A stretch of 42,301 bases of DNA from contig JARIEV010000013.1 in the NCBI GenBank assembly GCA_031127225.1, forward strand, positions 1 to 42,301, given 5' to 3'. The stretch comes from Gemmatimonadota bacterium. GTDB lineage: Bacteria > Gemmatimonadota > Gemmatimonadetes > Gemmatimonadales > Gemmatimonadaceae. The notes under the pieces are model-generated. The model was given only the letters and a program-made list of their open reading frames with translations. It was not told the origin of the DNA and made no database searches. This document shows, one piece after another, positions 11,489 to 19,860 of the stretch (position 1 is the stretch's first letter; each line of letters opens with the position of its first letter). The translations under genes were made by a program, and so were the position numbers.

Positions 11489-12109
11489 GTGACTGACGAC
11501 GCGCGCTACCCGGTGCCGGCGCAGCAACATCGCGTCGAGCAGGTGATCGATCGCAGCCGGTTTCTGTGTACCGTGACGCGTGCGCCGTCGGTGGAGGAGG
11601 CGCAGGCGTTCATCCGGACGGTGCGCGCCGAGTTTCCCGACGCGACGCACCACTGCTGGGCGTATCTCATCGGCGCCCCCGGCCGTACCGACCGGATCGG
11701 GATGAGTGACGACGGTGAGCCGCACGGCACCGCAGGCCGTCCTATGCTCACGGTGCTGCTGCACAGCGGTCTCGGTGACATCGCCGCCGTGGTCACGCGC
11801 TACTACGGCGGCACGAAGCTCGGCACCGGCGGGCTGGTCAAGGCATACGGGGGCGCGGTGCAGGAGGCACTGCTCGACCTGCCACGCGCCGAACGCATCG
11901 ACAGCGTGGATGTGCTGGTCCGTGTGGGCTACGGCGCCATCGGCGCCGTGCAGCAGCTCTGGTCTGACTTCGACGCCGAGCTGCTGGAGCAGCGCTTCGA
12001 GGTTGACGCCGCGTTTCTCGTGCGCGTCCCGCGCCTGAGCGTGGAGCCGATGACGCGGGCCATTCAGGACACGACGCGCGGGACCGCGCGCCTCGAGCTG
12101 CTACCGTAG
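11489..12109 (+). CDS. YigZ/IMPACT family protein
   Basis: SDDGEPHGTAGRPML...AAVVTRYYGGTKLGTGGLVKAYGGAVQEAL family signature. Confidence 0.9.
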   Translation: MTDDARYPVPAQQHRVEQVIDRSRFLCTVTRAPSVEEAQAFIRTVRAEFPDATHHCWAYLIGAPGRTDRIGMSDDGEPHGTAGRPMLTVLLHSGLGDIAAVVTRYYGGTKLGTGGLVKAYGGAVQEALLDLPRAERIDSVDVLVRVGYGAIGAVQQLWSDFDAELLEQRFEVDAAFLVRVPRLSVEPMTRAIQDTTRGTARLELLP

Positions 12110-12120
12110 CCGCGGCTACG
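12105..12120. terminator. 16-bp perfect palindrome holding both convergent stop codons
   Basis: cgtagccgcggctacg; TAG of the + gene at 12107-12109, CTA (TAG) of the - gene at 12116-12118. Confidence 0.55.
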
Positions 12121-13801
12121 ACAGCCCTTCGATGCTGCCGTCGGGGCGCACCCGCATCCGCTCGGCGGCCGGCGATTTCGAGAGCCCCGGCATCGTCATG
12201 ATGTCGCCGCACTTGGCCACCACGAAGCCGGCGCCGGCCGAGCCCGTGATGTCCTGCACGGTGATGCGGAAATCTGTCGGCACGCCGAGCCGGGACGCGT
12301 CGTCGGAGAGCGAATACTGCGTTTTTGCCATGCACACCGGCGTCTCGCCCAATCCATTCGCCTCCAGCCACGCCATCGACTTCTCGGCCGCCGGGGAAAA
12401 ATTCACACCGGCGGCACCATACACCATGCCGGCGATCGTCTCGATCTTCTCGCGGATCGGCCGGGCGGTGTCGTACAGTGGCTGGTAGTTCGCGGTGCGC
12501 CCGTCGAGCAAGGCGAGGACCTCGCGCGCCAGCGCTTCGCCGCCGGCGCCACCCTCGGCCCACACGTTGCACAGCGCCACCCGCACGCCGATGCGCTCCG
12601 CGTAGTCGGCCACCATGGCCAGTTCGGCCGCGGTATCCGACAGGCGCCGGTTGATGGCCACCACCACCGGCACGCCGAACTGCCGCACATTGGCCACGTG
12701 GTGCGTGAGATGCGGCAGGCCACGCTCGAGCGCCCCGAGATCTTCCTGATCGAGGGCGTTCTTGGGGAGGCCGCCCTGCATCTTGAGCGATCGCACCGTG
12801 GCCACCAATACCGCCGCTTCGGGGTTGAGTCCGCCCGCCCGGCACTTGATGTCGAAGAACTTCTCAGCGCCGAGATCGGAACCGAAGCCGGCTTCGGTCA
12901 CCACGATGTCCGCGACAGCGAGTCCAGCGCGCGTGGCGACCAGACTGTTGCAGCCATGCGCGATGTTGCCGAACGGACCGGCATGCAGAATGGCGGGCCC
13001 ACCCTCGAGCGTCTGGACGAGATTGGGGCGCATGGCGTCCTTGAGCAGCAGCGACATGGCGCCGGTGGCGTGCAGGTCGCGCGCATACACGGGGGCCTTC
13101 GCCGACCCACCCGACGTGCCCACGATGATGTTGCCCAGGCGGCGCTCGAGGTCGGCACTGTCAGCCGCCAGCGCCACGATGGCCATCACCTCGCTGGCGG
13201 GGATGATCACCCAGCGCTCTTCGCGCACGGCACCGTTGCCACTGCCCACGCCGATGATGGCCTGGCGCAGCGCGCGGTCGTTCATGTCGATGGTGCGCGG
13301 CCACGCGATCCGCTTCGTGTCGAGCCCCAGCGCGTTGCCGTGGTACAGGTGGTTGTCGAGCATGGCCGACAGCAGGCTGTGCGCGCTCGCGATGGCGTGG
13401 AAGTCGCCCGTGAAGTGCAGGTTGATGTCGTCCATCGGCAGCACCTGCGAATAGCCGCCGCCGGCCGCGCCCCCCTTCACGCCGAACACGGGGCCCAGAC
13501 TCGGCTCGCGCATGCACAGCACCGCGTTGTGCCCGATGCGGCGCAGCGCCTGCGAGAGCCCGACGCTCACGGTACTCTTTCCCTCACCCGCCGGCGTGGG
13601 GCTGATGGCCGTCACGAGGACCAGCCGTCCCTTGGCGGGCTGCGAGGCGAGCGACAGCGGCAGTTTGGCCTTGTAGCGCCCGTACTGGTCGATGTCGTCG
13701 GCACCCAGCCCCAGATCGGCGGCCACATCGGTGATGGGGCGCATGCGCGCCTGCTGTGCGATCTCGATATCCGAGGGGAACGCGGATGGCGTGGCAGTCA
13801 T
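12116..13801 (-). CDS. fhs: Formate--tetrahydrofolate ligase
   Basis: TPAGEGKSTVSVGLSQALRRIGHNAVLCMREPSLGPVFGVKGGAAGGGYSQVLPMDDINLHFTGDFHAI; start at MTATPSAF. Confidence 0.96.
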   Translation of the reverse strand: MTATPSAFPSDIEIAQQARMRPITDVAADLGLGADDIDQYGRYKAKLPLSLASQPAKGRLVLVTAISPTPAGEGKSTVSVGLSQALRRIGHNAVLCMREPSLGPVFGVKGGAAGGGYSQVLPMDDINLHFTGDFHAIASAHSLLSAMLDNHLYHGNALGLDTKRIAWPRTIDMNDRALRQAIIGVGSGNGAVREERWVIIPASEVMAIVALAADSADLERRLGNIIVGTSGGSAKAPVYARDLHATGAMSLLLKDAMRPNLVQTLEGGPAILHAGPFGNIAHGCNSLVATRAGLAVADIVVTEAGFGSDLGAEKFFDIKCRAGGLNPEAAVLVATVRSLKMQGGLPKNALDQEDLGALERGLPHLTHHVANVRQFGVPVVVAINRRLSDTAAELAMVADYAERIGVRVALCNVWAEGGAGGEALAREVLALLDGRTANYQPLYDTARPIREKIETIAGMVYGAAGVNFSPAAEKSMAWLEANGLGETPVCMAKTQYSLSDDASRLGVPTDFRITVQDITGSAGAGFVVAKCGDIMTMPGLSKSPAAERMRVRPDGSIEGLS

Positions 13802-13979
13802 CGGATCAGGCCCGGCGAAAAGGTGATGTGGTGAAAGGCGTCGCGGATGCTCCCGCCACGGCCATTCCGGATGCAAGTTGGATCATGCCCCGTCCCCGCA
13901 GGATTCCAGCGTCGTACACGATCCGAACATACCGCGAATTCCGGCGGTCGGCGCCCTCCCTGGCCCGACGGGGGCTCTC

Positions 13980-14618
13980 ATGATCGTGTCCGTGTTCGGC
14001 GCCTCCGGGCGGACGGGCCATGCGTTCATCGAGGCCGCCAGCGCGGCCGGGCTATCGCTGCGGCTGCACTACCGCGCCAAGCCGTCCGATCAGGTGCCGA
14101 CGTCGTCGACGGTGGTGGTGGGGTCGCTGAACGATCCGACGGCCGTGCGCGAAGTGCTGCGCGGCGCCGATGTCTGCGTGGTGCTGTTCGGCCCCCGCCC
14201 CGATGCGCGTATCCCCTTCTGTGCGGCGGCCACGAAGCAGATCATCGCCTCCATGCGCATCCAGTCGTTGCAGCGCCTGATCGTGGTGACGGGGGCGATG
14301 GTGGGCGAGATGCCGGGGAACGTGGCCATCACCATGCGGCTCATGCGCCTGATGGTGCAGCGCGGCGCCCACGAGGGGATGGTGGAGGACCGGGTCGAGC
14401 AGGAGCGGCTGGTCCGCACCAGCCACCTCGAGGGGTGGACCGTGGTGAAGCCGCCGCGGCTCACCGACGATCCGCCGTCCGACGCCGTGGAGATGGCCCC
14501 CGATCTGTCCATCGGCATGCGTAGCCGGATTTCGCGCGCCGCGCTGGCCGCCGCCCTGGTGCGCGAAGTGCAGACGCCGCAGCATGCGCAGCAGTCCGTG
14601 TATGTCGCGCAGCGCTGA
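13980..14618 (+). CDS. NAD(P)H-binding atypical SDR family protein
   Basis: N-terminal SVFGASGRTGHAFIEAA nucleotide-binding motif; start inferred at MIVSVFGASG. Confidence 0.8.
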   Translation: MIVSVFGASGRTGHAFIEAASAAGLSLRLHYRAKPSDQVPTSSTVVVGSLNDPTAVREVLRGADVCVVLFGPRPDARIPFCAAATKQIIASMRIQSLQRLIVVTGAMVGEMPGNVAITMRLMRLMVQRGAHEGMVEDRVEQERLVRTSHLEGWTVVKPPRLTDDPPSDAVEMAPDLSIGMRSRISRAALAAALVREVQTPQHAQQSVYVAQR

Positions 14619-14688
14619 CGGTCGCGCTGATCCTCGCGTGAATGCGTTGTCTGTTCCTGCTGGTTCACCTTCCCCTCCCGACTCCGCC

Positions 14689-15072
14689 ATGTCCGACGTA
14701 CGCAAGCTGTCCTGGGACGAGATTCCCGTCGAAGAGATGTCGCCGCTCATCGGCCGCCGCCTGATCTACAGCGAGGCGATGATGCTCGCGCACGTGTATC
14801 TGAAGCAGGGGGCCATCGTGCCGGCGCACGATCACATCAACGAGCAGTTCACGTACATCTTGTCGGGACGGCTGCGCTTCTGGATCGGCGCGCACGCCGA
14901 CGCGCCGGGCGACACGTACGTCGATGTGAGTGCCGGCGAGGTGCTGGTGATTCCGAGCATGGTGCGTCATCGCGCCGAGGCGCTGGAGGACACGCTCGAC
15001 GTGGACATCTTCAATCCGCCGCGTCAGGACTGGATCGACAAGACGGACGACTATCTGCGCGGGACCCGCTGA
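14689..15072 (+). CDS. Cupin domain protein
   Basis: AHVYLKQGAIVPAHDHINEQFTYILSGRLRFWIG...GEVLVIPSMVRHRAEALEDTLDVDIFNPPRQDW. Confidence 0.88.
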   Translation: MSDVRKLSWDEIPVEEMSPLIGRRLIYSEAMMLAHVYLKQGAIVPAHDHINEQFTYILSGRLRFWIGAHADAPGDTYVDVSAGEVLVIPSMVRHRAEALEDTLDVDIFNPPRQDWIDKTDDYLRGTR

Positions 15073-15860
15073 TGGAACTCGGTATCGCCGGAAAAGTGGC
15101 GCTGGTGTGCGGCGCGAGCGGCGGGATCGGCTTTGCGGCGGCCGAGGAGTTTGCGCGTGAAGGGTGCACGCTCGTGATCTGCTCGCGCAGCGAGCGTGCG
15201 CTGTCGAATGCGAAGCAGAAGCTGGAGGCGCACGGTGCGTCCGTCACGGCGATCGTGGCCGACTTGTCCACCGAGGCGGGGATCGCGGCGGTGGTGGCGG
15301 GGACCATGGCGGCCCACGGGCGCGTGGACATTCTGGTGGCCAACACGGGCGGTCCGCCCACCGGCGCCGCGACGGCGCACTCGTGGGAGACGTGGACCCG
15401 CGCCAGCGAGCTGCTGCTGCGCAGCGTGGTCGAGCTCACGCGGGCGTTCGTGCCGGGGATGCGCGAACGGAAATGGGGACGCGTGATCGCGATCACCTCG
15501 CTGGCCGTGAAGCGGCCGCAGGGGGCGCTGGTGCTCAGCAACAGCCTGCGCGCGGCGGTGACCGGCTATCTGCGGACGCTGGCCGATGAAGTGGCCCCCG
15601 ACGGCGTGACCGTGAACACCGTGCTCCCCGGCTTTACGGCCACCGAGCGGCTGGACGCCCTGGCGGAGGCGACCTCCACCCGGACCGGCCAGTCACGCGA
15701 GTCCGTGTTCGCGGGGTGGACGGCGGAAACGCCCGTCGGCCGCCTGGGGCGCCCCGATGAACTCGGGGCGGTGATAGCTTTCCTCTGTTCCCTGCGTGCC
15801 GGGTTCATGACCGGGCAGGCCGTGCTGGTGGATGGCGGTGCAGTGCGTGCGCTGCTGTAG
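15072..15860 (+). CDS. SDR family oxidoreductase (3-oxoacyl-ACP reductase-like)
   Basis: ALVCGASGGIGFAAAEEF; catalytic region atypical around ITSLAVKRPQ; C-terminal GRPDELGAVIAFLCSLRAGFMTGQAVLVDGG; TGATG overlap with cupin gene. Confidence 0.88.
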   Translation: MELGIAGKVALVCGASGGIGFAAAEEFAREGCTLVICSRSERALSNAKQKLEAHGASVTAIVADLSTEAGIAAVVAGTMAAHGRVDILVANTGGPPTGAATAHSWETWTRASELLLRSVVELTRAFVPGMRERKWGRVIAITSLAVKRPQGALVLSNSLRAAVTGYLRTLADEVAPDGVTVNTVLPGFTATERLDALAEATSTRTGQSRESVFAGWTAETPVGRLGRPDELGAVIAFLCSLRAGFMTGQAVLVDGGAVRALL

Positions 15861-15893
15861 CCCTCCCCGATCCTCTCACCGCAGCGTTCCGAT

Positions 15894-16823
15894 ATGAGCC
15901 AACTTGCCGAAACCCAGTGGATCTGGCGCGATGGTGCGTTCATCCCGTGGGCGGATGCCACGATCCACGTGCTGAGCCATTCCGTGCAGTTCGGCTCGTC
16001 GGCCTTTGAGGGGGTGCGCGTGTACGCCACACCGCGCGGTCCGGCGGTGTTCCGGCTGCGCGAGCATCTCACGCGGCTGATGATGTCGTGCAAGATCTAC
16101 CGCATGGACGTGCCGTACACGATCGACGAGCTCATCGCGGCGTCGCGCGAGCTGATCGTGCGCAACGGCATTGAATCGTGCTACCTGCGCCCCATGGTCG
16201 TGCGCGGTTACGGGTCGGCGGGCATGGTGGCCACGGGGGCGCCCACGGAGGTGTATCTCCCCTGCTGGCCGTGGGGCACGTACCTGGGCGCCGGCGCGCT
16301 CGAAAACGGCGTGGATGCGTGCATTTCGTCGTGGCACCGCGTGGAGCCGAACACGATTCCCGCGATGGCCAAGATCGCCGGCAATTATCTGAGCGGGCAG
16401 CTCATCAAAATGGAAGCGTTGGCCAACGGCTACGCCGAAGGCATCGCGTTGAGCCCCAGTGGCATGGTGAGCGAAGGATCGGGACAGAACGTGTTTCTGG
16501 TGTCGGGCGGCACGCTCGTGACCACGCCGCTGGATGGCACGATTCTGGGCGGCATCACGCGCGATACGATCATGACGCTCGCGCAGGAGGCCGGTATCCC
16601 GGTGCGGGAAGCGCATATCCCGCGCGAAATGCTGTACATGGCCGACGAGGTGTTCTTTACGGGCACCGCCGCCGAGCTCACGCCGGTGCGCAGCATCGAC
16701 CGCATCACGATCGGGGCTGGCAAGCCGGGGCCGGTGACCACCCTGATGCAGCAGCAGTACCTCGACGCCGTGCATGGTCGGACCGACGACACGCATGGCT
16801 GGCTCACCTACTGCCGCGATTGA
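15894..16823 (+). CDS. ilvE: Branched-chain amino acid aminotransferase (class IV)
   Basis: HVLSHSVQFGSSAFEGVRVY, AKIAGNYLSGQLIKMEALANGYAEGIALSPSGMVSEGSGQNVFLV, DEVFFTGTAAELTPVRSIDRITIG. Confidence 0.93.
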   Translation: MSQLAETQWIWRDGAFIPWADATIHVLSHSVQFGSSAFEGVRVYATPRGPAVFRLREHLTRLMMSCKIYRMDVPYTIDELIAASRELIVRNGIESCYLRPMVVRGYGSAGMVATGAPTEVYLPCWPWGTYLGAGALENGVDACISSWHRVEPNTIPAMAKIAGNYLSGQLIKMEALANGYAEGIALSPSGMVSEGSGQNVFLVSGGTLVTTPLDGTILGGITRDTIMTLAQEAGIPVREAHIPREMLYMADEVFFTGTAAELTPVRSIDRITIGAGKPGPVTTLMQQQYLDAVHGRTDDTHGWLTYCRD

Positions 16824-16867
16824 GCGGCCACGGTGACTGACGGCCCCACCATTCCAATGCGTGCCGC

Positions 16868-17413
16868 ATGGCACTGACATCGACGATGTACGCGTTGCAG
16901 GTCGAGCTCGCGCAGGTCGACCGCAACGTGTACGAGTCGCTCGAGTTCCGGATGGCGATGCACCCCTCCGAGTCGGGCGAGTACTTCGTAGCCCGGCTGC
17001 TTGCGTACTGTCTGGAGTACGCTGAAGGGATCGCGTTCTCGCGCGGGATCTCGGATCCGGAGGATCCACCACTCAGCGTGCGCGATCTCACCGGTGCGCT
17101 CCGGGTCTGGATCGAGATCGGGGCCCCCGACGCCGCCCGCCTGCACAAGGCCAGCAAGGCGTCGCCGCGGGTGGTGATTTACACGCACCGCGACCCGGCG
17201 CAGCTGTGGCGCCAGTGGGAGGGTGAGAAGATCCACCGCGCCGAACAGATCGAGCTGTACGCGCTCGAGCGTGAGTTGGTTGATGCGCTCGTGGAACGGC
17301 TCGATCGCCGGATGAAGCTCGAGCTGTCGGTCACCGACGGCACGATCTTCATCAACGTGGGGGGCGCTACACTCAGTGGCACCCTCCAGCGCCTCTCTGT
17401 CCGTCCGGCGTAG
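16868..17413 (+). CDS. YaeQ family protein
   Basis: RNVYESLEFRMAMHPSESGEYFVARLLAYCLEYAEGIAFSRGISDPEDPPL...WIEIGAPDAARLHKASKA. Confidence 0.85.
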   Translation: MALTSTMYALQVELAQVDRNVYESLEFRMAMHPSESGEYFVARLLAYCLEYAEGIAFSRGISDPEDPPLSVRDLTGALRVWIEIGAPDAARLHKASKASPRVVIYTHRDPAQLWRQWEGEKIHRAEQIELYALERELVDALVERLDRRMKLELSVTDGTIFINVGGATLSGTLQRLSVRPA

Positions 17414-17429
17414 CGCCGGCGCGCACGCC

Positions 17430-18671
17430 ATGCCCCGTTTGCGAGCCGTCACCATGCCTGTCGCCACGCGCCCCGTGCGCCACCTCGTGGCGCCGGTTGC
17501 CACACTGCTGTTCGCCGCGTTCGCCGTGGGTTGTGCAACGATCACCCGTCCGCCGGTCACGGTGGCGGCGCTACAGCAGGACGCGGTGCGCATCGAGGCC
17601 GCGCAGTCCGCGCTGCGTGACACCGTGATCGAGCGGCTCGTGCGGCGGGCCGTACGTCGTGGCGACCGGACCATTGACGTGCTGATGTTGTCGGGCGGCG
17701 GCCAGAACGGTTCGTTTGGTGTGGGCTTCCTGCGCGGGTGGAAACAGCGCGCCACCGAGCCGATGCCCGAGTTCGATCTGGTCACGGGGGTGAGCACGGG
17801 CGCGCTGCAGGCGCCGTATGCGCTGCTGGGCACGCGCGCGGCCCTCGATACGATCACCGCGCTGTACGCCCGCGCGGCGTCCAGCTTTGCCCCGTCGTTG
17901 GACTGGTGGTTCTGGCTGCGCCGCACCGGGGGATTGGTGAACACCAAGCGCTTCGACGAAACCGTGGCGCGTAGCTTCGAAGGGCCGGTGCGGGCCGACC
18001 TCAACACCGCCTTCGCCAGCGACCGGCAGCTGCTCTTCACTACCACCGACTTCGATCTCGGCACCGGTCGCGTCTGGTCGATGGGCGACGAGTTGGACAC
18101 CGGCCGCGCGGGGAGTGATCGCGTGCGCACGCTGATCAAGGGGGCCACCGCCATCCCGGCGATTTTCCCACCCGTGATGGTGGACGGGCATCTGCACGCC
18201 GACGGCGGGGTGATCGAGAACGTGCTCACGCTGTTCTCGTTCGACGATTACGCGCGGCTGGGGCAGCGGCTGCAGGCGCGCGGGCTCTCCGATGTGACGG
18301 TGCGGGTCTGGGTGGTAATGAACCTCTGGACGCACGCCGAACCGCGCGCACTCACCCCATCGTCGCGTCGCCAGATCAACAGCCGGTCCACCGCCCTGCT
18401 GTTCTATGCGCACCAACCCGGCACCCTGTCCGCGCTGGACAACCTGTCGCGACTCGTCAGCGATCGCGTGCCCGGTCTGCGCATGCGAGTACGGGTGGCA
18501 ACGCTTCCTGCCGAGGAGGTGCTGTCGCCGGGGGCGAGTGCACTCTTTGCCCGTCCGTTCATGCAGCGGTTGGACTCCATCGGTTTTGCCAAGGCGCAGG
18601 GCGCCACGCCATGGGATGCGGCCATGCCGACCGCATTCGCCCGTCCCCGGACACCGCCGCCGCGCTTGTAA
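17430..18671 (+). CDS. Patatin-like phospholipase, probable lipoprotein
   Basis: Ser motif GVSTG, oxyanion SGGGQNGSFG, catalytic DGG (HADGGVIEN); hydrophobic N-terminus ending AVGC; start uncertain (17376-17454). Confidence 0.87.
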   Translation: MPRLRAVTMPVATRPVRHLVAPVATLLFAAFAVGCATITRPPVTVAALQQDAVRIEAAQSALRDTVIERLVRRAVRRGDRTIDVLMLSGGGQNGSFGVGFLRGWKQRATEPMPEFDLVTGVSTGALQAPYALLGTRAALDTITALYARAASSFAPSLDWWFWLRRTGGLVNTKRFDETVARSFEGPVRADLNTAFASDRQLLFTTTDFDLGTGRVWSMGDELDTGRAGSDRVRTLIKGATAIPAIFPPVMVDGHLHADGGVIENVLTLFSFDDYARLGQRLQARGLSDVTVRVWVVMNLWTHAEPRALTPSSRRQINSRSTALLFYAHQPGTLSALDNLSRLVSDRVPGLRMRVRVATLPAEEVLSPGASALFARPFMQRLDSIGFAKAQGATPWDAAMPTAFARPRTPPPRL

Positions 18672-18710
18672 CACCCCGCTCGTCCCGTTCGCTCCTTTCA
18701 ATCAACCACC

Positions 18711-19784
18711 GTGACCGACTTCACTCCTGCCCTGCTCGACGTCGTGCGTGCAGACCCGCTCTGCGCCGAAACACCGGTGGCGCAGCTCACGGCGGTGGTG
18801 ACCCCCGCCGCCAGCGTGTACGTGCGCAGCAATTTCGCGCTGCCGCGACTCGATGCGTCGCATTGCATCGCGGTGCGCGGGGCCGTGGACGCGCCCTTCG
18901 TGGTGTCGCTGTCCGACCTCGCCGCGATGACGCAGCGCCATGTCACGGTGACCATGGAATGTGCCGGCAACGGCCGTCTTGGCATGGACCCGGTGCCGCC
19001 GGGGGAGCCGTGGCGCTTCGGGGCCGTGAGCACCACGCGCTGGAGCGGTGTGCCACTGCGGCTCCTGCTGGACCGCGCGGGGGTGCAGGCCGGCGCGGTG
19101 GAGGTGGTCGCCCTGGGCGCCGATGCGGGGCCGCGTGACGACGCCGACGGCGAGGTGCGCTTTGTCCGGTCCTTACCGCTGGCCGATGCGCTGCATCCGG
19201 ATACGATTGTCGCCACGCACATGGACGGCGCACCGCTCACCGCCGATCACGGTGCGCCGGTACGCCTCATTGTCCCCGGCTGGTATGGCATGGCGAGCGT
19301 GAAGTGGCTGGCCGCACTGGAGGTCGCGACGACGCCGTTTACCGGCTACTTCCAGCGGCAGCGCTACGTGTACGACGTGGACGGCGTGATCGAACCAGTG
19401 CGCCGCGCGCGGGTGAAGTCGATGATCGCGGCACCGCACGATGGCGCGACGTGCGAGCGGCGCGTGCTGGTGCAAGGCTGGGCGTGGTCTGGTGCCGGGG
19501 CCATTGCGCGCGTGGAGCTGGCGGTGAACGAGGCGCCGGTGTGGATCGATGCCGCGTTGGGCACGCCGGCGTCAGCGTATGCGTGGACGCCGTTCGAGGC
19601 GGAGCTCGTGCTCCCGGCCACGGCAACGGTGCACATCCGGAGCCGCGCCACCGATGCCGCCGGCCACACGCAGCCGGAACGGATCGTGTGGAACCGTCAC
19701 GGTTACGGGAACAACGCGGTCCGCGCCATCGCGGTCACGGTGCGCGACCCGATGCACGACGCGATGCACGACGCGGCCCCCTGA
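18711..19784 (+). CDS. Sulfite oxidase-like molybdopterin-dependent oxidoreductase
   Basis: TVTMECAGNGR Mo-ligand region, HGAPVRLIVPGWYGMASVKWLAALEV, C-terminal dimerisation-type domain; GTG start; no Tat signal visible. Confidence 0.88.
   Translation: MTDFTPALLDVVRADPLCAETPVAQLTAVVTPAASVYVRSNFALPRLDASHCIAVRGAVDAPFVVSLSDLAAMTQRHVTVTMECAGNGRLGMDPVPPGEPWRFGAVSTTRWSGVPLRLLLDRAGVQAGAVEVVALGADAGPRDDADGEVRFVRSLPLADALHPDTIVATHMDGAPLTADHGAPVRLIVPGWYGMASVKWLAALEVATTPFTGYFQRQRYVYDVDGVIEPVRRARVKSMIAAPHDGATCERRVLVQGWAWSGAGAIARVELAVNEAPVWIDAALGTPASAYAWTPFEAELVLPATATVHIRSRATDAAGHTQPERIVWNRHGYGNNAVRAIAVTVRDPMHDAMHDAAP
19751..19774. repeat. 12-bp x2 perfect tandem repeat at the 3' end of the sulfite-oxidase-like gene
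   Basis: gatgcacgacgc|gatgcacgacgc encoding MHDAMHDA shortly before the TGA at 19782. Confidence 0.85.
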
Positions 19785-19805
19785 CGTCGGTGGGGGATCA
19801 CGCAG

Positions 19806-19838
19806 ACGAGGGGCGCCGCAACCTGCGGCGCCCCTCGT
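19806..19838. terminator. Bidirectional hairpin between convergent genes
   Basis: acgaggggcgccgca-acc-tgcggcgcccctcgt, 15-bp perfect stem, 3-nt loop. Confidence 0.8.
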
Positions 19839-19860
19839 GCATTGCGCCGACGGCGCAGGC

